DNA of 51,328 nt from UBA1738 sp045580145. GTDB lineage: Bacteria > Bacillota > Clostridia > UBA1381. Within the stretch, counting starts at the first letter, position 1. Each line of letters starts with the position of its first letter. Shown here piece by piece: positions 42,462 to 50,810 of the stretch. Under the pieces are notes generated by a model. It was not told where the DNA came from, made no database searches, and saw only the letters and a list, made by a program, of their open reading frames with translations. The DNA lies in assembly GCA_045580145.1 (NCBI GenBank), contig JAZNNI010000019.1:1-51328 (forward strand), given 5' to 3'. A program made the position numbers and the translations under genes.

Positions 42462-42977
42462 ATGAACGAAGTTTTAAATAATATAAAAACGAGAAGAAGT
42501 ATAAAAAAATATAAGCCTGAGCAGATAAAAGAGGCAGACCTTGATATGATTTTAGAGGCAGGAACTTATGCGCCGACAGGCAGAAATCTACAGTCACCTG
42601 TGATTGTAGCAGTGCAAGACAAGGAAACTGTGGAGAGGCTTTCAAAATTAAATGCGAAGATATTAGGTTCGGATAGCGACCCTTTCTATGGTGCGCCGAC
42701 AGTTTTAATTGTGCTTGCAGATAAAAATATCAATACATATAAAGAGGACGGAAGTTTGGTAATGCAAAATTTAATGCTTGCCGCGCATTCTTTAGGTCTT
42801 GGCTCGTGCTGGATTCACAGGGCTAAGGAAATGTTTGAAACAGAGGAAGGGCGGGAACTTCTGACTAAGTGGGGAATCCCTGAAAATTATGAGGGAATCG
42901 GTAACTGCATTTTAGGCTATGCAGATATAGAGCCTCAAGTAAGACCGAGAAAAGACGGATATATTATAAGAGTGTGA
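42462..42977 (+). CDS. Nitroreductase-family FMN oxidoreductase
   Basis: The 171-residue protein has the family's N-terminal FMN-binding KTRRSIKKYKPEQI and PTGRNLQSP, the dimer helix MQNLMLAAHSLGLGSCWI, and the C-terminal ILGYADIEPQVRPRKDG. Such enzymes use NAD(P)H to reduce nitro-compounds, quinones or flavins; the substrate cannot be named. The ATG at 42462 follows AAGGAG at seven bases. It is first in a transcript with the RNA methyltransferase gene six bases downstream. Confidence 0.93.
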   Translation: MNEVLNNIKTRRSIKKYKPEQIKEADLDMILEAGTYAPTGRNLQSPVIVAVQDKETVERLSKLNAKILGSDSDPFYGAPTVLIVLADKNINTYKEDGSLVMQNLMLAAHSLGLGSCWIHRAKEMFETEEGRELLTKWGIPENYEGIGNCILGYADIEPQVRPRKDGYIIRV

Positions 42978-42983
42978 TAAAAT

Positions 42984-43748
42984 ATGATAAAAGAGATAAC
43001 TTCAACGAAAAATCAGACATATAAATACGTAAAATCTTTAAAGACAAAAAAGGCAAGAACAGAAAATGGTCAGTATACTGTTGAGGGGATAAAGTCGGTG
43101 CGTGACGCAATTTCAGCAGGAGCAGACATTGATTTTATTGTGATTTCAGACAGAATATTGGAGACATTTGATGCTGAAAATATCTATGTAGTTCCCGATG
43201 AAATCTTTGCAGGACTTTGTGATACTGAAACACCACAGGGCGTACTTGCAGTAATTAATATGCCTGACCAGAAAGAAAAAAGCCTTGACGATAATTTGTA
43301 TCTCTACTTAGACAGGCTTTCTGACCCCGGAAATGTTGGTACAATTATAAGAATTTGTGATGCAGTCGGATGCGGACTTTTGATTTCAGAGGGGACCTGC
43401 GACATATATAACCCGAAAACCGTCAGAGCGAGTATGGGCTCATTCTTTCACACAAACATTAAAACAGGAGTAAATATATCTGATTTAGAAAAGCTTAAAA
43501 GCGACGGATATAAAATTATAAGCGGAGCTTTAAATGGAAATACTGTTGATTACTCTCTTGCTGATTACAGTGGAAAGACAGTTATTGTAGCAGGTAATGA
43601 AGCAAACGGAGTTTCGGACGAAATTTTAGGTATGTCGGACTTGTGTGTAAAAATACCGATCTGGGGAAAAGCAGAATCCTTAAACGTTGGAGTAGCATCT
43701 GCAATTCTTCTATATGAAGCTCGAAAAACCAATTTAAAGATGCCATAA
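42984..43748 (+). CDS. TrmH/SpoU-family RNA 2'-O-methyltransferase
   Basis: The 254-residue protein has an N-terminal substrate-binding domain (about 1-90; ENGQYTVEGIKSVRDA) and a C-terminal SPOUT knot domain. The three SpoU motifs are visible: LDRLSDPGNVGTIIR, IVAGNEANGVSDEI and IPIWGKAESLNVGVASAIL. It methylates ribose in rRNA or tRNA; the exact target is not readable from sequence. The gene is six bases after the nitroreductase gene. dprA downstream has its own promoter. Confidence 0.93.
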   Translation: MIKEITSTKNQTYKYVKSLKTKKARTENGQYTVEGIKSVRDAISAGADIDFIVISDRILETFDAENIYVVPDEIFAGLCDTETPQGVLAVINMPDQKEKSLDDNLYLYLDRLSDPGNVGTIIRICDAVGCGLLISEGTCDIYNPKTVRASMGSFFHTNIKTGVNISDLEKLKSDGYKIISGALNGNTVDYSLADYSGKTVIVAGNEANGVSDEILGMSDLCVKIPIWGKAESLNVGVASAILLYEARKTNLKMP

Positions 43749-43781
43749 ATAAAAAAACTTCCTATATAATGCAAAAAATCT

Positions 43782-43810
43782 TTGACATTTACAGGATTTT
43801 GTAGTATGGT
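43782..43810 (+). promoter_or_regulatory. Promoter of dprA
   Basis: TTGACA at 43782-43787 and TATGGT at 43805-43810 are 17 bases apart. The start would be near 43817. Confidence 0.72.
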
Positions 43811-43846
43811 AATAATTGGGGCATTTTTAAGACAGAGGTGATATTG

Positions 43847-45010
43847 ATGGAGCAGCATATATTATACTGGCTATGGCTCGCTACTGCCCGCGGTATTTCA
43901 AATCCTGATATAACTGCACTCTTTGAGCAGTTTAATAACATAGAAGAAATATATAATCAAAAGGATTATGCAGAAGTAAGCGGTGTGAGACCTTATACAA
44001 AAAGGATACTTAAGGATAAAAACTTAAAAAGAGCAGAAGCTGTTTTAAGAGAATGTGCAAAATCTCAAACGGAGGTTTTGGTTTTTGACGATATAAGGTA
44101 TCCTGACATTCTTCGTACTATTCCAAGCCCGCCTTATGTTCTTTACATAAGAGGCGAAATAATGAATTGGGACAGACTTTTGACTATAGGAATAGTAGGG
44201 ACAAGAGATTGCACAGAGTACGGAATAGTTGCGACGCAGAACATTGCAGGAGTTCTTGCAGAAAATGGAATAACGGTCGTTTCAGGAATGGCAGGAGGTA
44301 TAGATTCAGTTGCGGCACGCGCAGCACTTAAGGCTGGCAATAAAACTATTGCGGTGTTAGGCTGCGGAACCGATGTTGTGTATCCAAAAGAAAATGCCGA
44401 GCTTATGCGTGAGATAATTAAGAATGGTGCTGTAATATCCGAGTATCCGCCCGGTTCTCCGCCAAATAAACCACATTTTCCGTGGCGTAACAGAATTATA
44501 AGTGGACTTTCACGCGGAGTGGTAGTTACCGAAGCACCAAAGAAAAGCGGCGCTCTAATAACTGCAAATTTTGCGTTGGAACAGGGCAGAGATGTTTTTG
44601 CGGTGCCTGGCAGTATTAATAAAGTGACCTGCAAGGGAACAAATGCACTATTAAAAACTTGTGCAAAGGCAGTTTGTGATGCAAACGATATTCTTGAGGA
44701 ATATATGTATGAAATAAACAGGCTTAAGATTGAGAAGCCGTCTGGAATAAAAGCAATGTTTGCAGGAAAGAAGAAAGCTCCTGTAAATAATGAGATAAAG
44801 CTCTCGGTAGACGAAAAACGGTTTGCGGGACTTTCAGATGACGAGAAGGTTATTATTTCTATGCTGCTTGAGAAAAATATGCATATTGACGATTTGACAA
44901 GAGGCAGTGGATTAGAGGCATCAAAGCTCACACCGATGCTGTCGATGCTGGAATTCGGCGGATATATTCAGAAAATTCCTGGGAATAACTATAAACTGAA
45001 CATACAATAA
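43847..45010 (+). CDS. dprA: DNA-processing protein DprA
   Basis: DprA protects incoming single-stranded DNA and loads RecA during transformation. The 387-residue protein has a SAM-like N-terminal region (to about 65), the Rossmann-fold core with GIVGTRDCTEYG, SGMAGGIDSVAARAAL and FPWRNRIISGLS, and a C-terminal winged helix (about 320-387). AGAGGTG supports the ATG at 43847; an in-frame GTG at 43838 is inside that site. It is upstream of topA, the usual Firmicutes dprA-topA-trmFO order. comEA in the same window also points to DNA uptake, although DprA is common in non-competent bacteria. Confidence 0.95.
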   Translation: MEQHILYWLWLATARGISNPDITALFEQFNNIEEIYNQKDYAEVSGVRPYTKRILKDKNLKRAEAVLRECAKSQTEVLVFDDIRYPDILRTIPSPPYVLYIRGEIMNWDRLLTIGIVGTRDCTEYGIVATQNIAGVLAENGITVVSGMAGGIDSVAARAALKAGNKTIAVLGCGTDVVYPKENAELMREIIKNGAVISEYPPGSPPNKPHFPWRNRIISGLSRGVVVTEAPKKSGALITANFALEQGRDVFAVPGSINKVTCKGTNALLKTCAKAVCDANDILEEYMYEINRLKIEKPSGIKAMFAGKKKAPVNNEIKLSVDEKRFAGLSDDEKVIISMLLEKNMHIDDLTRGSGLEASKLTPMLSMLEFGGYIQKIPGNNYKLNIQ

Positions 45011-45025
45011 TTAACGGAGGATTTT

Positions 45026-47104
45026 ATGGCAAAAAAGCTTTTGATTGTGGAATCACCTGCAAAGGCGGGTACAATTAAAAAATATCTTGGCAAAGACTAT
45101 GAAGTTTTGGCATCAATGGGACATATAATTGACCTTCCAAAGAGTCAGCTTGGTGTTGACGTGGAGAATGGTTTTGAGCCAAAATATATAACCATACGCG
45201 GAAAAGGCGAGCTTTTAACAAAATTAAAAAAACAGGCAAAAGCGGCAGATACAGTATATCTTGCAACCGACCCGGACCGTGAAGGTGAGGCTATAAGCTG
45301 GCATTTAGCCCATGCACTTGGGATTGATGCCAAAAAGAAATGCAGAGTGACATTTAACGAAATAACCAAAACTGCCGTAAAGGCTTCGATAAAAGAGCCG
45401 CGTGCGATTGATATGGACCTTGTCAATGCCCAGCAGGCTCGAAGAGTGCTGGATAGGGTTGTGGGCTATAAAATAAGCCCAATACTTTGGGAAAAGGTGA
45501 AAAAGGGACTGAGTGCCGGACGAGTTCAATCGGTTGCAACAAGGATGATATGTGACCGTGAGGAAGAAATTGAGAACTTTACACCGGTTGAATATTGGAC
45601 TGTTGAGGCTGTTTTAAAGAGCGGGAAAAAGGAATTTACTGCAAAGTATTTTGGAGAAGATGGTAAGGAAACAGAGCTTAAAACAGGAGAAGAAGCAGAC
45701 AGAATTATTAAGGAGACAACAGAGCTTACGGTTTCATCAGTAAAGGAAAGCGAGCTTGCAAAAAATCCGCCGCCTCCGTTTACGACGAGTACACTTCAGC
45801 AGGATGCGTCACGAAAGATTGGTTTTTCAACATATAAGACAATGCAGACTGCACAAACACTTTATGAAGGTGTGAATATCGGCGGAAAAACAGGTACAGT
45901 CGGTCTTATCACTTATATGAGAACCGACTCCTTGCGTATTTCTCAGGATGCACAAAGAGAAGCGATTGCGTACTTAACAGATGAGTATGGCAAGGAATAT
46001 GTACGTCCGCGTCAATATAAGTCGGGCAAAAACTCTCAGGATGCACACGAAGCAATCCGTCCGACAAGTATTAATATTACCCCTCTATCTATAAAAGATA
46101 AGCTTACAAGTGACCAGTTTAAGTTATATAAACTGATATGGGAACGCTTTGCGGCGAGCCAAATGTCAGCGGCTGTTTATTCGCTTGTAAATGCTACGCT
46201 CACATCGGGAACACATACATTTAAGGCAAATGGCTCTGAAGTGAAGTTCAAGGGCTTTATGAAGGTGTACGTTGAAGGAAGCGATGCTGCTCAGGAAAAG
46301 GATAAAACCTTGCCGCAATTAGAGGAAAATCAGGCTCTTGAAATCAAGGATATTGATTCTATGCAGCATTTCACAAAGCCGCCGGCAAGATATTCTGAGG
46401 CATCATTGGTTCACGCACTTGAGGAAAACGGAATAGGCAGACCGAGTACCTATGCCCCGACTATTACAACGATTGTATCAAGGGGATATATAAGGCGCGT
46501 TAAAAAACAGCTTGTTCCGACAGAGCTTGGAATGATTACCACCGATATAATGAAAAACAATTTTAAGGATATCGTGGATATTGAATTTACAGCCGGAATG
46601 GAAAAACAGCTTGACGAGGTTGAAGACGGAAAGCGTCTTTGGGTAGACGTTCTTGAAAAGTTCTATCCCAGCTTTGAAGAAAATCTTGAAAAAGCAACAA
46701 AGGCTGTTGAAAAGGTAAAAATAAAGGATGAGGAATCAGATGTCGTATGCGAAAAATGCGGCAGATTGATGGTTTATAAAATCAGTAAGTTTGGAAAATT
46801 TCTTGCTTGCCCAGGATACCCTGAATGTAAAAACACAAAGACAATACGTGATGAAACAGGTGTTAAGTGCCCGAAATGCGGTGGGGAAATACTTGCACGA
46901 AAGACAAGACGCGGCAAGACCTTTTACGGATGTGAAAACTACCCCAAATGCGAATTTGTTGCTTGGGATGCACCGGTCAAGAAGGAAAAATGTCCTGAAT
47001 GCGGCGGTGTGCTTTTGAAGAAAAAGGGCAAAAATGCAAAAATTTATTGTTCAAATGAAAATTGTAAATACGAAAAGAAGGCGGAAAGGAAATCCGATAA
47101 ATGA
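45026..47104 (+). CDS. topA: DNA topoisomerase I
   Basis: TopA relaxes negative supercoils. The 692-residue protein has the Toprim domain (LIVESPAKAGTIKKYLG at the start; ATDPDREGEA near residue 80) and catalytic Y297 in ITYMRTDS. Three C-terminal zinc ribbons follow: CEKC with CPGYPEC, CPKC with CENYPKC, and CPEC with CSNENC. All four-Cys sets are complete. GGAGG precedes the ATG. It overlaps trmFO by four bases. Confidence 0.98.
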   Translation: MAKKLLIVESPAKAGTIKKYLGKDYEVLASMGHIIDLPKSQLGVDVENGFEPKYITIRGKGELLTKLKKQAKAADTVYLATDPDREGEAISWHLAHALGIDAKKKCRVTFNEITKTAVKASIKEPRAIDMDLVNAQQARRVLDRVVGYKISPILWEKVKKGLSAGRVQSVATRMICDREEEIENFTPVEYWTVEAVLKSGKKEFTAKYFGEDGKETELKTGEEADRIIKETTELTVSSVKESELAKNPPPPFTTSTLQQDASRKIGFSTYKTMQTAQTLYEGVNIGGKTGTVGLITYMRTDSLRISQDAQREAIAYLTDEYGKEYVRPRQYKSGKNSQDAHEAIRPTSINITPLSIKDKLTSDQFKLYKLIWERFAASQMSAAVYSLVNATLTSGTHTFKANGSEVKFKGFMKVYVEGSDAAQEKDKTLPQLEENQALEIKDIDSMQHFTKPPARYSEASLVHALEENGIGRPSTYAPTITTIVSRGYIRRVKKQLVPTELGMITTDIMKNNFKDIVDIEFTAGMEKQLDEVEDGKRLWVDVLEKFYPSFEENLEKATKAVEKVKIKDEESDVVCEKCGRLMVYKISKFGKFLACPGYPECKNTKTIRDETGVKCPKCGGEILARKTRRGKTFYGCENYPKCEFVAWDAPVKKEKCPECGGVLLKKKGKNAKIYCSNENCKYEKKAERKSDK

Positions 47105-48414
47105 CAGTAAATGTTATAGGAGCGGGACTTGCCGGCTGTGAAGCGGCATACCAGATAGCAAAACACGGGATTCCTGTCACACTTTATGAAATGAAGCCAA
47201 AGAAATTTTCGCCAGCTCATTCGAGTGAAAAGTTTTGTGAGCTTGTATGCTCTAATTCCTTAAAGGCTGACAGAATTGAAAATGCTTGTGGACTTTTAAA
47301 AGAGGAAATGCGACTGTTCGACTCTGTTATGATGAGAGCGGCAGATGTGTCCAGAGTTCCGGCAGGCGGTGCTTTGGCAGTAGACAGGGAAATATTTGCA
47401 GATTATGCTACTAATCTCATTAAAGGCAATCCTTTAATAACTGTAAAAAGTGAAGAAGTAACGGAAATTGACCCCAATAGCTATACAATAATTGCGACAG
47501 GACCTTTAACGTCCGATGGTCTTACCAAGGCAATTTGTGAGCTTACGGGAAGCGAGGGACTCTACTTTTATGATGCGGCAGCACCTGTTGTTACCAGAGA
47601 AAGCATTGATATGAGCAAAGTTTTCTACGGGGCAAGGTACGGACGCGGTACAGCCGATTATATAAACTGCCCGATGACAAAGGATGAATATTCTGCATTC
47701 TATGAAGCACTTGTAAATGCAGAAACAGCTCCTTTAAAAGAGTTTGAAAACCAAAAAGTCTTTGAAGGCTGTATGCCTGTTGAGGTGATGGCAAAAAGAG
47801 GTGAGCAAACGCTTCTTTTCGGACCATTAAAGCCTGTCGGACTTACAAATCCCAAAACGGGTAAGGATGATGCATATGCGGTTGTCCAGCTTCGTCAGGA
47901 TAATAAGGAAGCTTCCCTTTATAATTTGGTTGGGTTTCAGACCAATCTTAAATGGGGCGAGCAAAAACGGGTGTTTTCGATGATTCCGGGACTTTCGGAT
48001 GCGGAATTTGTGAGATATGGTGTGATGCACAGAAATACTTATATTGATTCGCCGAGAATTTTAAATAGGTATTATCAAATGAAAAAGTATCCTAAAATCT
48101 TTTTCGCAGGACAGATTACGGGAGTTGAAGGATATGTTGAATCTGCATCTTCCGGAATCTTAGCAGGATTTAATATGGCTATGATGATTAAGGAAAAACC
48201 GCTTTTTGAGCCAAATTCCCAAACAGCAATAGGTGCACTTCCGCTATATATTTCAAACGAGGCGATTGACAAGCTTCAACCGATGAATGCAAATTTCGGC
48301 ATAATAGATTCTCTTGATAAGCGAATTAAAAACAAGGTGGAGAGATATAATGCCATAGCGCTTAGAGCTTTGGATTTTTTAAGAAAACAGGTTGGTGAAT
48401 ATGAAGGTATCTAA
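47101..48414 (+). CDS. trmFO: Methylenetetrahydrofolate-tRNA uracil-54 methyltransferase TrmFO
   Basis: TrmFO makes m5U54 in the T loop of tRNA using methylene-THF and FAD. The 437-residue protein begins with the FAD motif VIGAGLAGCEAA. It has SSEKFCELVCSNSLKAD, with C50 matching the family's active-site Cys near position 53, and C224 in EGCMPVEVMAKRG matching the second. SSGILAGFNMAMM is near the end. It overlaps topA by four bases and the next gene by 14. The T loop of the tRNA-Arg in this window has the TTC sequence that this enzyme would modify. Confidence 0.96.
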   Translation: MTVNVIGAGLAGCEAAYQIAKHGIPVTLYEMKPKKFSPAHSSEKFCELVCSNSLKADRIENACGLLKEEMRLFDSVMMRAADVSRVPAGGALAVDREIFADYATNLIKGNPLITVKSEEVTEIDPNSYTIIATGPLTSDGLTKAICELTGSEGLYFYDAAAPVVTRESIDMSKVFYGARYGRGTADYINCPMTKDEYSAFYEALVNAETAPLKEFENQKVFEGCMPVEVMAKRGEQTLLFGPLKPVGLTNPKTGKDDAYAVVQLRQDNKEASLYNLVGFQTNLKWGEQKRVFSMIPGLSDAEFVRYGVMHRNTYIDSPRILNRYYQMKKYPKIFFAGQITGVEGYVESASSGILAGFNMAMMIKEKPLFEPNSQTAIGALPLYISNEAIDKLQPMNANFGIIDSLDKRIKNKVERYNAIALRALDFLRKQVGEYEGI

Positions 48415-48820
48415 AAAAGTATTAGTAATTGTAATAACAGCAATTTTAGTTGTTTTAGCTACTATTGCGGCACTTGTATCAGCACCCAAGGATGATGGTG
48501 ATATAAACGTAGGCGAAGCCGAATCTATGGAAAACACTGTGGTAAAGCCTACTTTTATGTACTTTGTGACGAATAGTGACCTGGAAAACGGCGACACAAA
48601 AAGCGCTTTGGAGAAATTGCAGAAGGAATATGGTGAAAAGGTAGTTTTTGAAATAAAGAATGTAGACGAAGACAAAGAACTACTTGAAAACTTCAGTATT
48701 GTAAAAGGTAATACACCTGCTCTTATAATGCTTGATACATCAAACGACATATCAAGTATTTTGTATAAGACAAATAGCTATGATACATTAAAAGATGCAG
48801 TCATAAAGGCTGTTAATTAA
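48401..48820 (+). CDS. Membrane-anchored thioredoxin-fold-like protein lacking CxxC
   Basis: The 139-residue protein has a membrane anchor (about 5-27), a short acidic linker and a domain of about 90 residues resembling thioredoxin in order. A strand (FMYFVTNSD), a helix and a second strand (VVFEIKNVDEDKELLENFSI) are followed by a TP pair like the cis-Pro loop (GNTPALIML) and a final helix. The usual CxxC site is NSDLENGD, so no redox activity is expected. The ATG at 48401 overlaps trmFO; 48392 is a less likely start. Its function is unknown. argS starts 20 bases after it. Confidence 0.7.
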   Translation: MKVSKKVLVIVITAILVVLATIAALVSAPKDDGDINVGEAESMENTVVKPTFMYFVTNSDLENGDTKSALEKLQKEYGEKVVFEIKNVDEDKELLENFSIVKGNTPALIMLDTSNDISSILYKTNSYDTLKDAVIKAVN

Positions 48821-48840
48821 GTAATAAAAAGAGGTATAAT

Positions 48841-50538
48841 ATGAACTTTAGAGAATACACGATTGATAAAATAGCAGAAATATCAGGACTTGACCGCGAT
48901 ACGATTTCGGGAGCGGTTGAAATTCCGCCTGAGCAAAAGCTTGGTGACCTTGCATTCCCTTGTTTTGTGCTTGCAAAAACATTAAGAAAGGCTCCGCCTG
49001 TTATTGCGAAAGAGCTGGCAGAAAAATTTTCTGAGGACGAGCATATCGAAAAGGCAGAGGCTGTAGGTGGATACTTAAATTTCTTCTATAACAGAGCAGC
49101 TTTTACAAAAAAAGTTATTGACGAAGTTTTGAAAAAGGGCGAGGATTTTGGAAAGCTTGACATAGGTAAGGGTAAGACTGTTCTTGTTGAGTATTCATCT
49201 CCGAATATAGCAAAGCCTTTCCATATCGGACACCTGTTTTCAACTGCGGTAGGAAACTCGCTTGAGAGAATATATAAGCAGCTTGGCTATGACACAGTAA
49301 AGCTTAATCACTTGGGTGACTGGGGAACACAGTTCGGAAAGCTCATATGTGCATATAAGATGTGGGGTGATGATGCAGTAATTGAAAAGGACCCTATAAA
49401 TGAGCTTTTGAAAATTTATGTTAAGTTCCACGAGGAGGCAGAGAAAAATCCGCTACTTGAGGAAGAAGCAAGAGAATATTTTAAGCGCTTGGAAGAAGGC
49501 GACAGTGAGGCAACAAGTCTCTGGCAGCATTTCAGAGACCTAAGTCTTGTTGAATTTAAGCGTGTTTACGATATGCTTGGTGTGAGCTTTGACTCATATG
49601 CGGGCGAAAGCTTCTATTCCGACAAGATGCCTGAGGTTGTTGAAATACTAAAGGAAAAAAATCTATTAGAGGAAAGTAACGGCGCACAGGTTGTAGACTT
49701 ATCTGAACTTAATGTTCCGCCGTGCATTATATTAAAATCCGACGGTGCAACTATTTATGCAACACGTGATATTGCGGCGGCACTTTACCGCCACAGAACA
49801 TATGATTTCTATAAGAACATCTATGTGGTGGGAACTCCACAGGCACTTCATTTCAAACAAATTTTTGCGGTTATGAAAAAAGCAGGCTGGGATTGGGCAG
49901 ATGATTGTGTGCACGTTGGTTTTGGACTTGTTAAATTCCCAGACAAAAAGCTCTCAACACGCCACGGTGACGTTGTCTTTTTGGAGGACGTGCTTAATGA
50001 ATCTGTGCAGAAAACACTTGATATAATAACTGCAAATAGTCCTGAAATGGAAGACAAAGAGACTGTTGCAAAGAAAATCGGTATTGGTGCAATACTCTAT
50101 GCGTTTTTGAAAAACTCCCGAGAAAAAGACATTGTATTTTCTTGGGACAGTATGCTTGATTTTGAGGGCGAGTCTGCGCCATATGTTCAGTATAGCTATG
50201 CAAGAGGAAAGAGCATCTTAAGAAGAAGCGGCGCGACCGATAGTGATGTTGATTTTTCACTCGTGACTTCAGATGAAGAATATGCGCTTGTAAGTCAGAT
50301 AAATGCGTTCAGTGATGCTTGCCAAGATGCTGCTGAAAAGAACGAGCCATTTTATGTGAACAGATATGTAACAAACCTTGCGCGTCAGTTTAATAAATTC
50401 TATAACAGTTGTCCTATTTTGAAGGATGACATTGAGCCTGAAGTTAGAAAAGCACGTCTTGCACTCGTAAGTGCGAGCTGCGAAGTAATTAAGTCTGCTC
50501 TTTGGCTTTTGGGAATTGAAACAGTTGAAAGTATGTAA
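48841..50538 (+). CDS. argS: Arginyl-tRNA synthetase
   Basis: ArgS charges tRNA-Arg. The 565-residue protein has the N-terminal Add-1 domain (to about 115), the class I HIGH motif as FHIGHLF after SSPNIAKP, and LNHLGDWGTQFGKL. The KMSKS-like loop is KLSTRHGDVV. A C-terminal anticodon-binding domain (about 440-565) contains YVNRYVTNLARQFNKFYN. The gene follows the thioredoxin-like gene by 20 bases and precedes the TM1266 gene by 11. No T-box leader is visible. AGAGG lies upstream of the ATG. Confidence 0.97.
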   Translation: MNFREYTIDKIAEISGLDRDTISGAVEIPPEQKLGDLAFPCFVLAKTLRKAPPVIAKELAEKFSEDEHIEKAEAVGGYLNFFYNRAAFTKKVIDEVLKKGEDFGKLDIGKGKTVLVEYSSPNIAKPFHIGHLFSTAVGNSLERIYKQLGYDTVKLNHLGDWGTQFGKLICAYKMWGDDAVIEKDPINELLKIYVKFHEEAEKNPLLEEEAREYFKRLEEGDSEATSLWQHFRDLSLVEFKRVYDMLGVSFDSYAGESFYSDKMPEVVEILKEKNLLEESNGAQVVDLSELNVPPCIILKSDGATIYATRDIAAALYRHRTYDFYKNIYVVGTPQALHFKQIFAVMKKAGWDWADDCVHVGFGLVKFPDKKLSTRHGDVVFLEDVLNESVQKTLDIITANSPEMEDKETVAKKIGIGAILYAFLKNSREKDIVFSWDSMLDFEGESAPYVQYSYARGKSILRRSGATDSDVDFSLVTSDEEYALVSQINAFSDACQDAAEKNEPFYVNRYVTNLARQFNKFYNSCPILKDDIEPEVRKARLALVSASCEVIKSALWLLGIETVESM

Positions 50539-50549
50539 GGAGATAAAAA

Positions 50550-50807
50550 ATGAATTCAAGAGTTGCTTTGATAGGGATAGTAGTTGAGAATTTTGATTCG
50601 GTTGAAAGTCTTAACAGCCTTTTGCACGACTATTCCGACTACATCATAGGAAGAATGGGCATCCCTTATAAAAAACGAAATGTATCGGTTATAAGTGTTG
50701 CAGTTGATGCTGATAATGACATCATAAGCGCACTTTCGGGGAAAATAGGTAAACTCCCCGGAATTTCGTCAAAAACTGTTTACGCAAAGCTTCCGGAAGA
50801 GGAATAG
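50550..50807 (+). CDS. TM1266 / iron-only hydrogenase system regulator family protein
   Basis: The 85-residue protein fits the TM1266 family, an ACT/NikR-C-like fold annotated as a putative iron-only hydrogenase regulator. It has ALIGIVVENFDSVESLNSLL at the start, IIGRMGIPYKKRNVSVISV in the middle and GKLPGISSKTVYAK at the end. In several anaerobes these genes sit near hydrogenase maturation genes; no such gene is seen here. GGAGA lies before the ATG. It is three bases upstream of the DUF6062-like gene, so the two are co-expressed. Confidence 0.82.
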   Translation: MNSRVALIGIVVENFDSVESLNSLLHDYSDYIIGRMGIPYKKRNVSVISVAVDADNDIISALSGKIGKLPGISSKTVYAKLPEEE

Positions 50808-50810
50808 AAA

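Noticed and set aside
44143..44931. Long - strand open frame inside dprA (262 codons)
   Set aside because: Antisense shadow of a recognised gene, with low-complexity translation and no ribosome binding site.
48780..48840. Possible T-box leader before argS
   Set aside because: Only 20 bases separate argS from the preceding gene, with no T-box motif or specifier stem.
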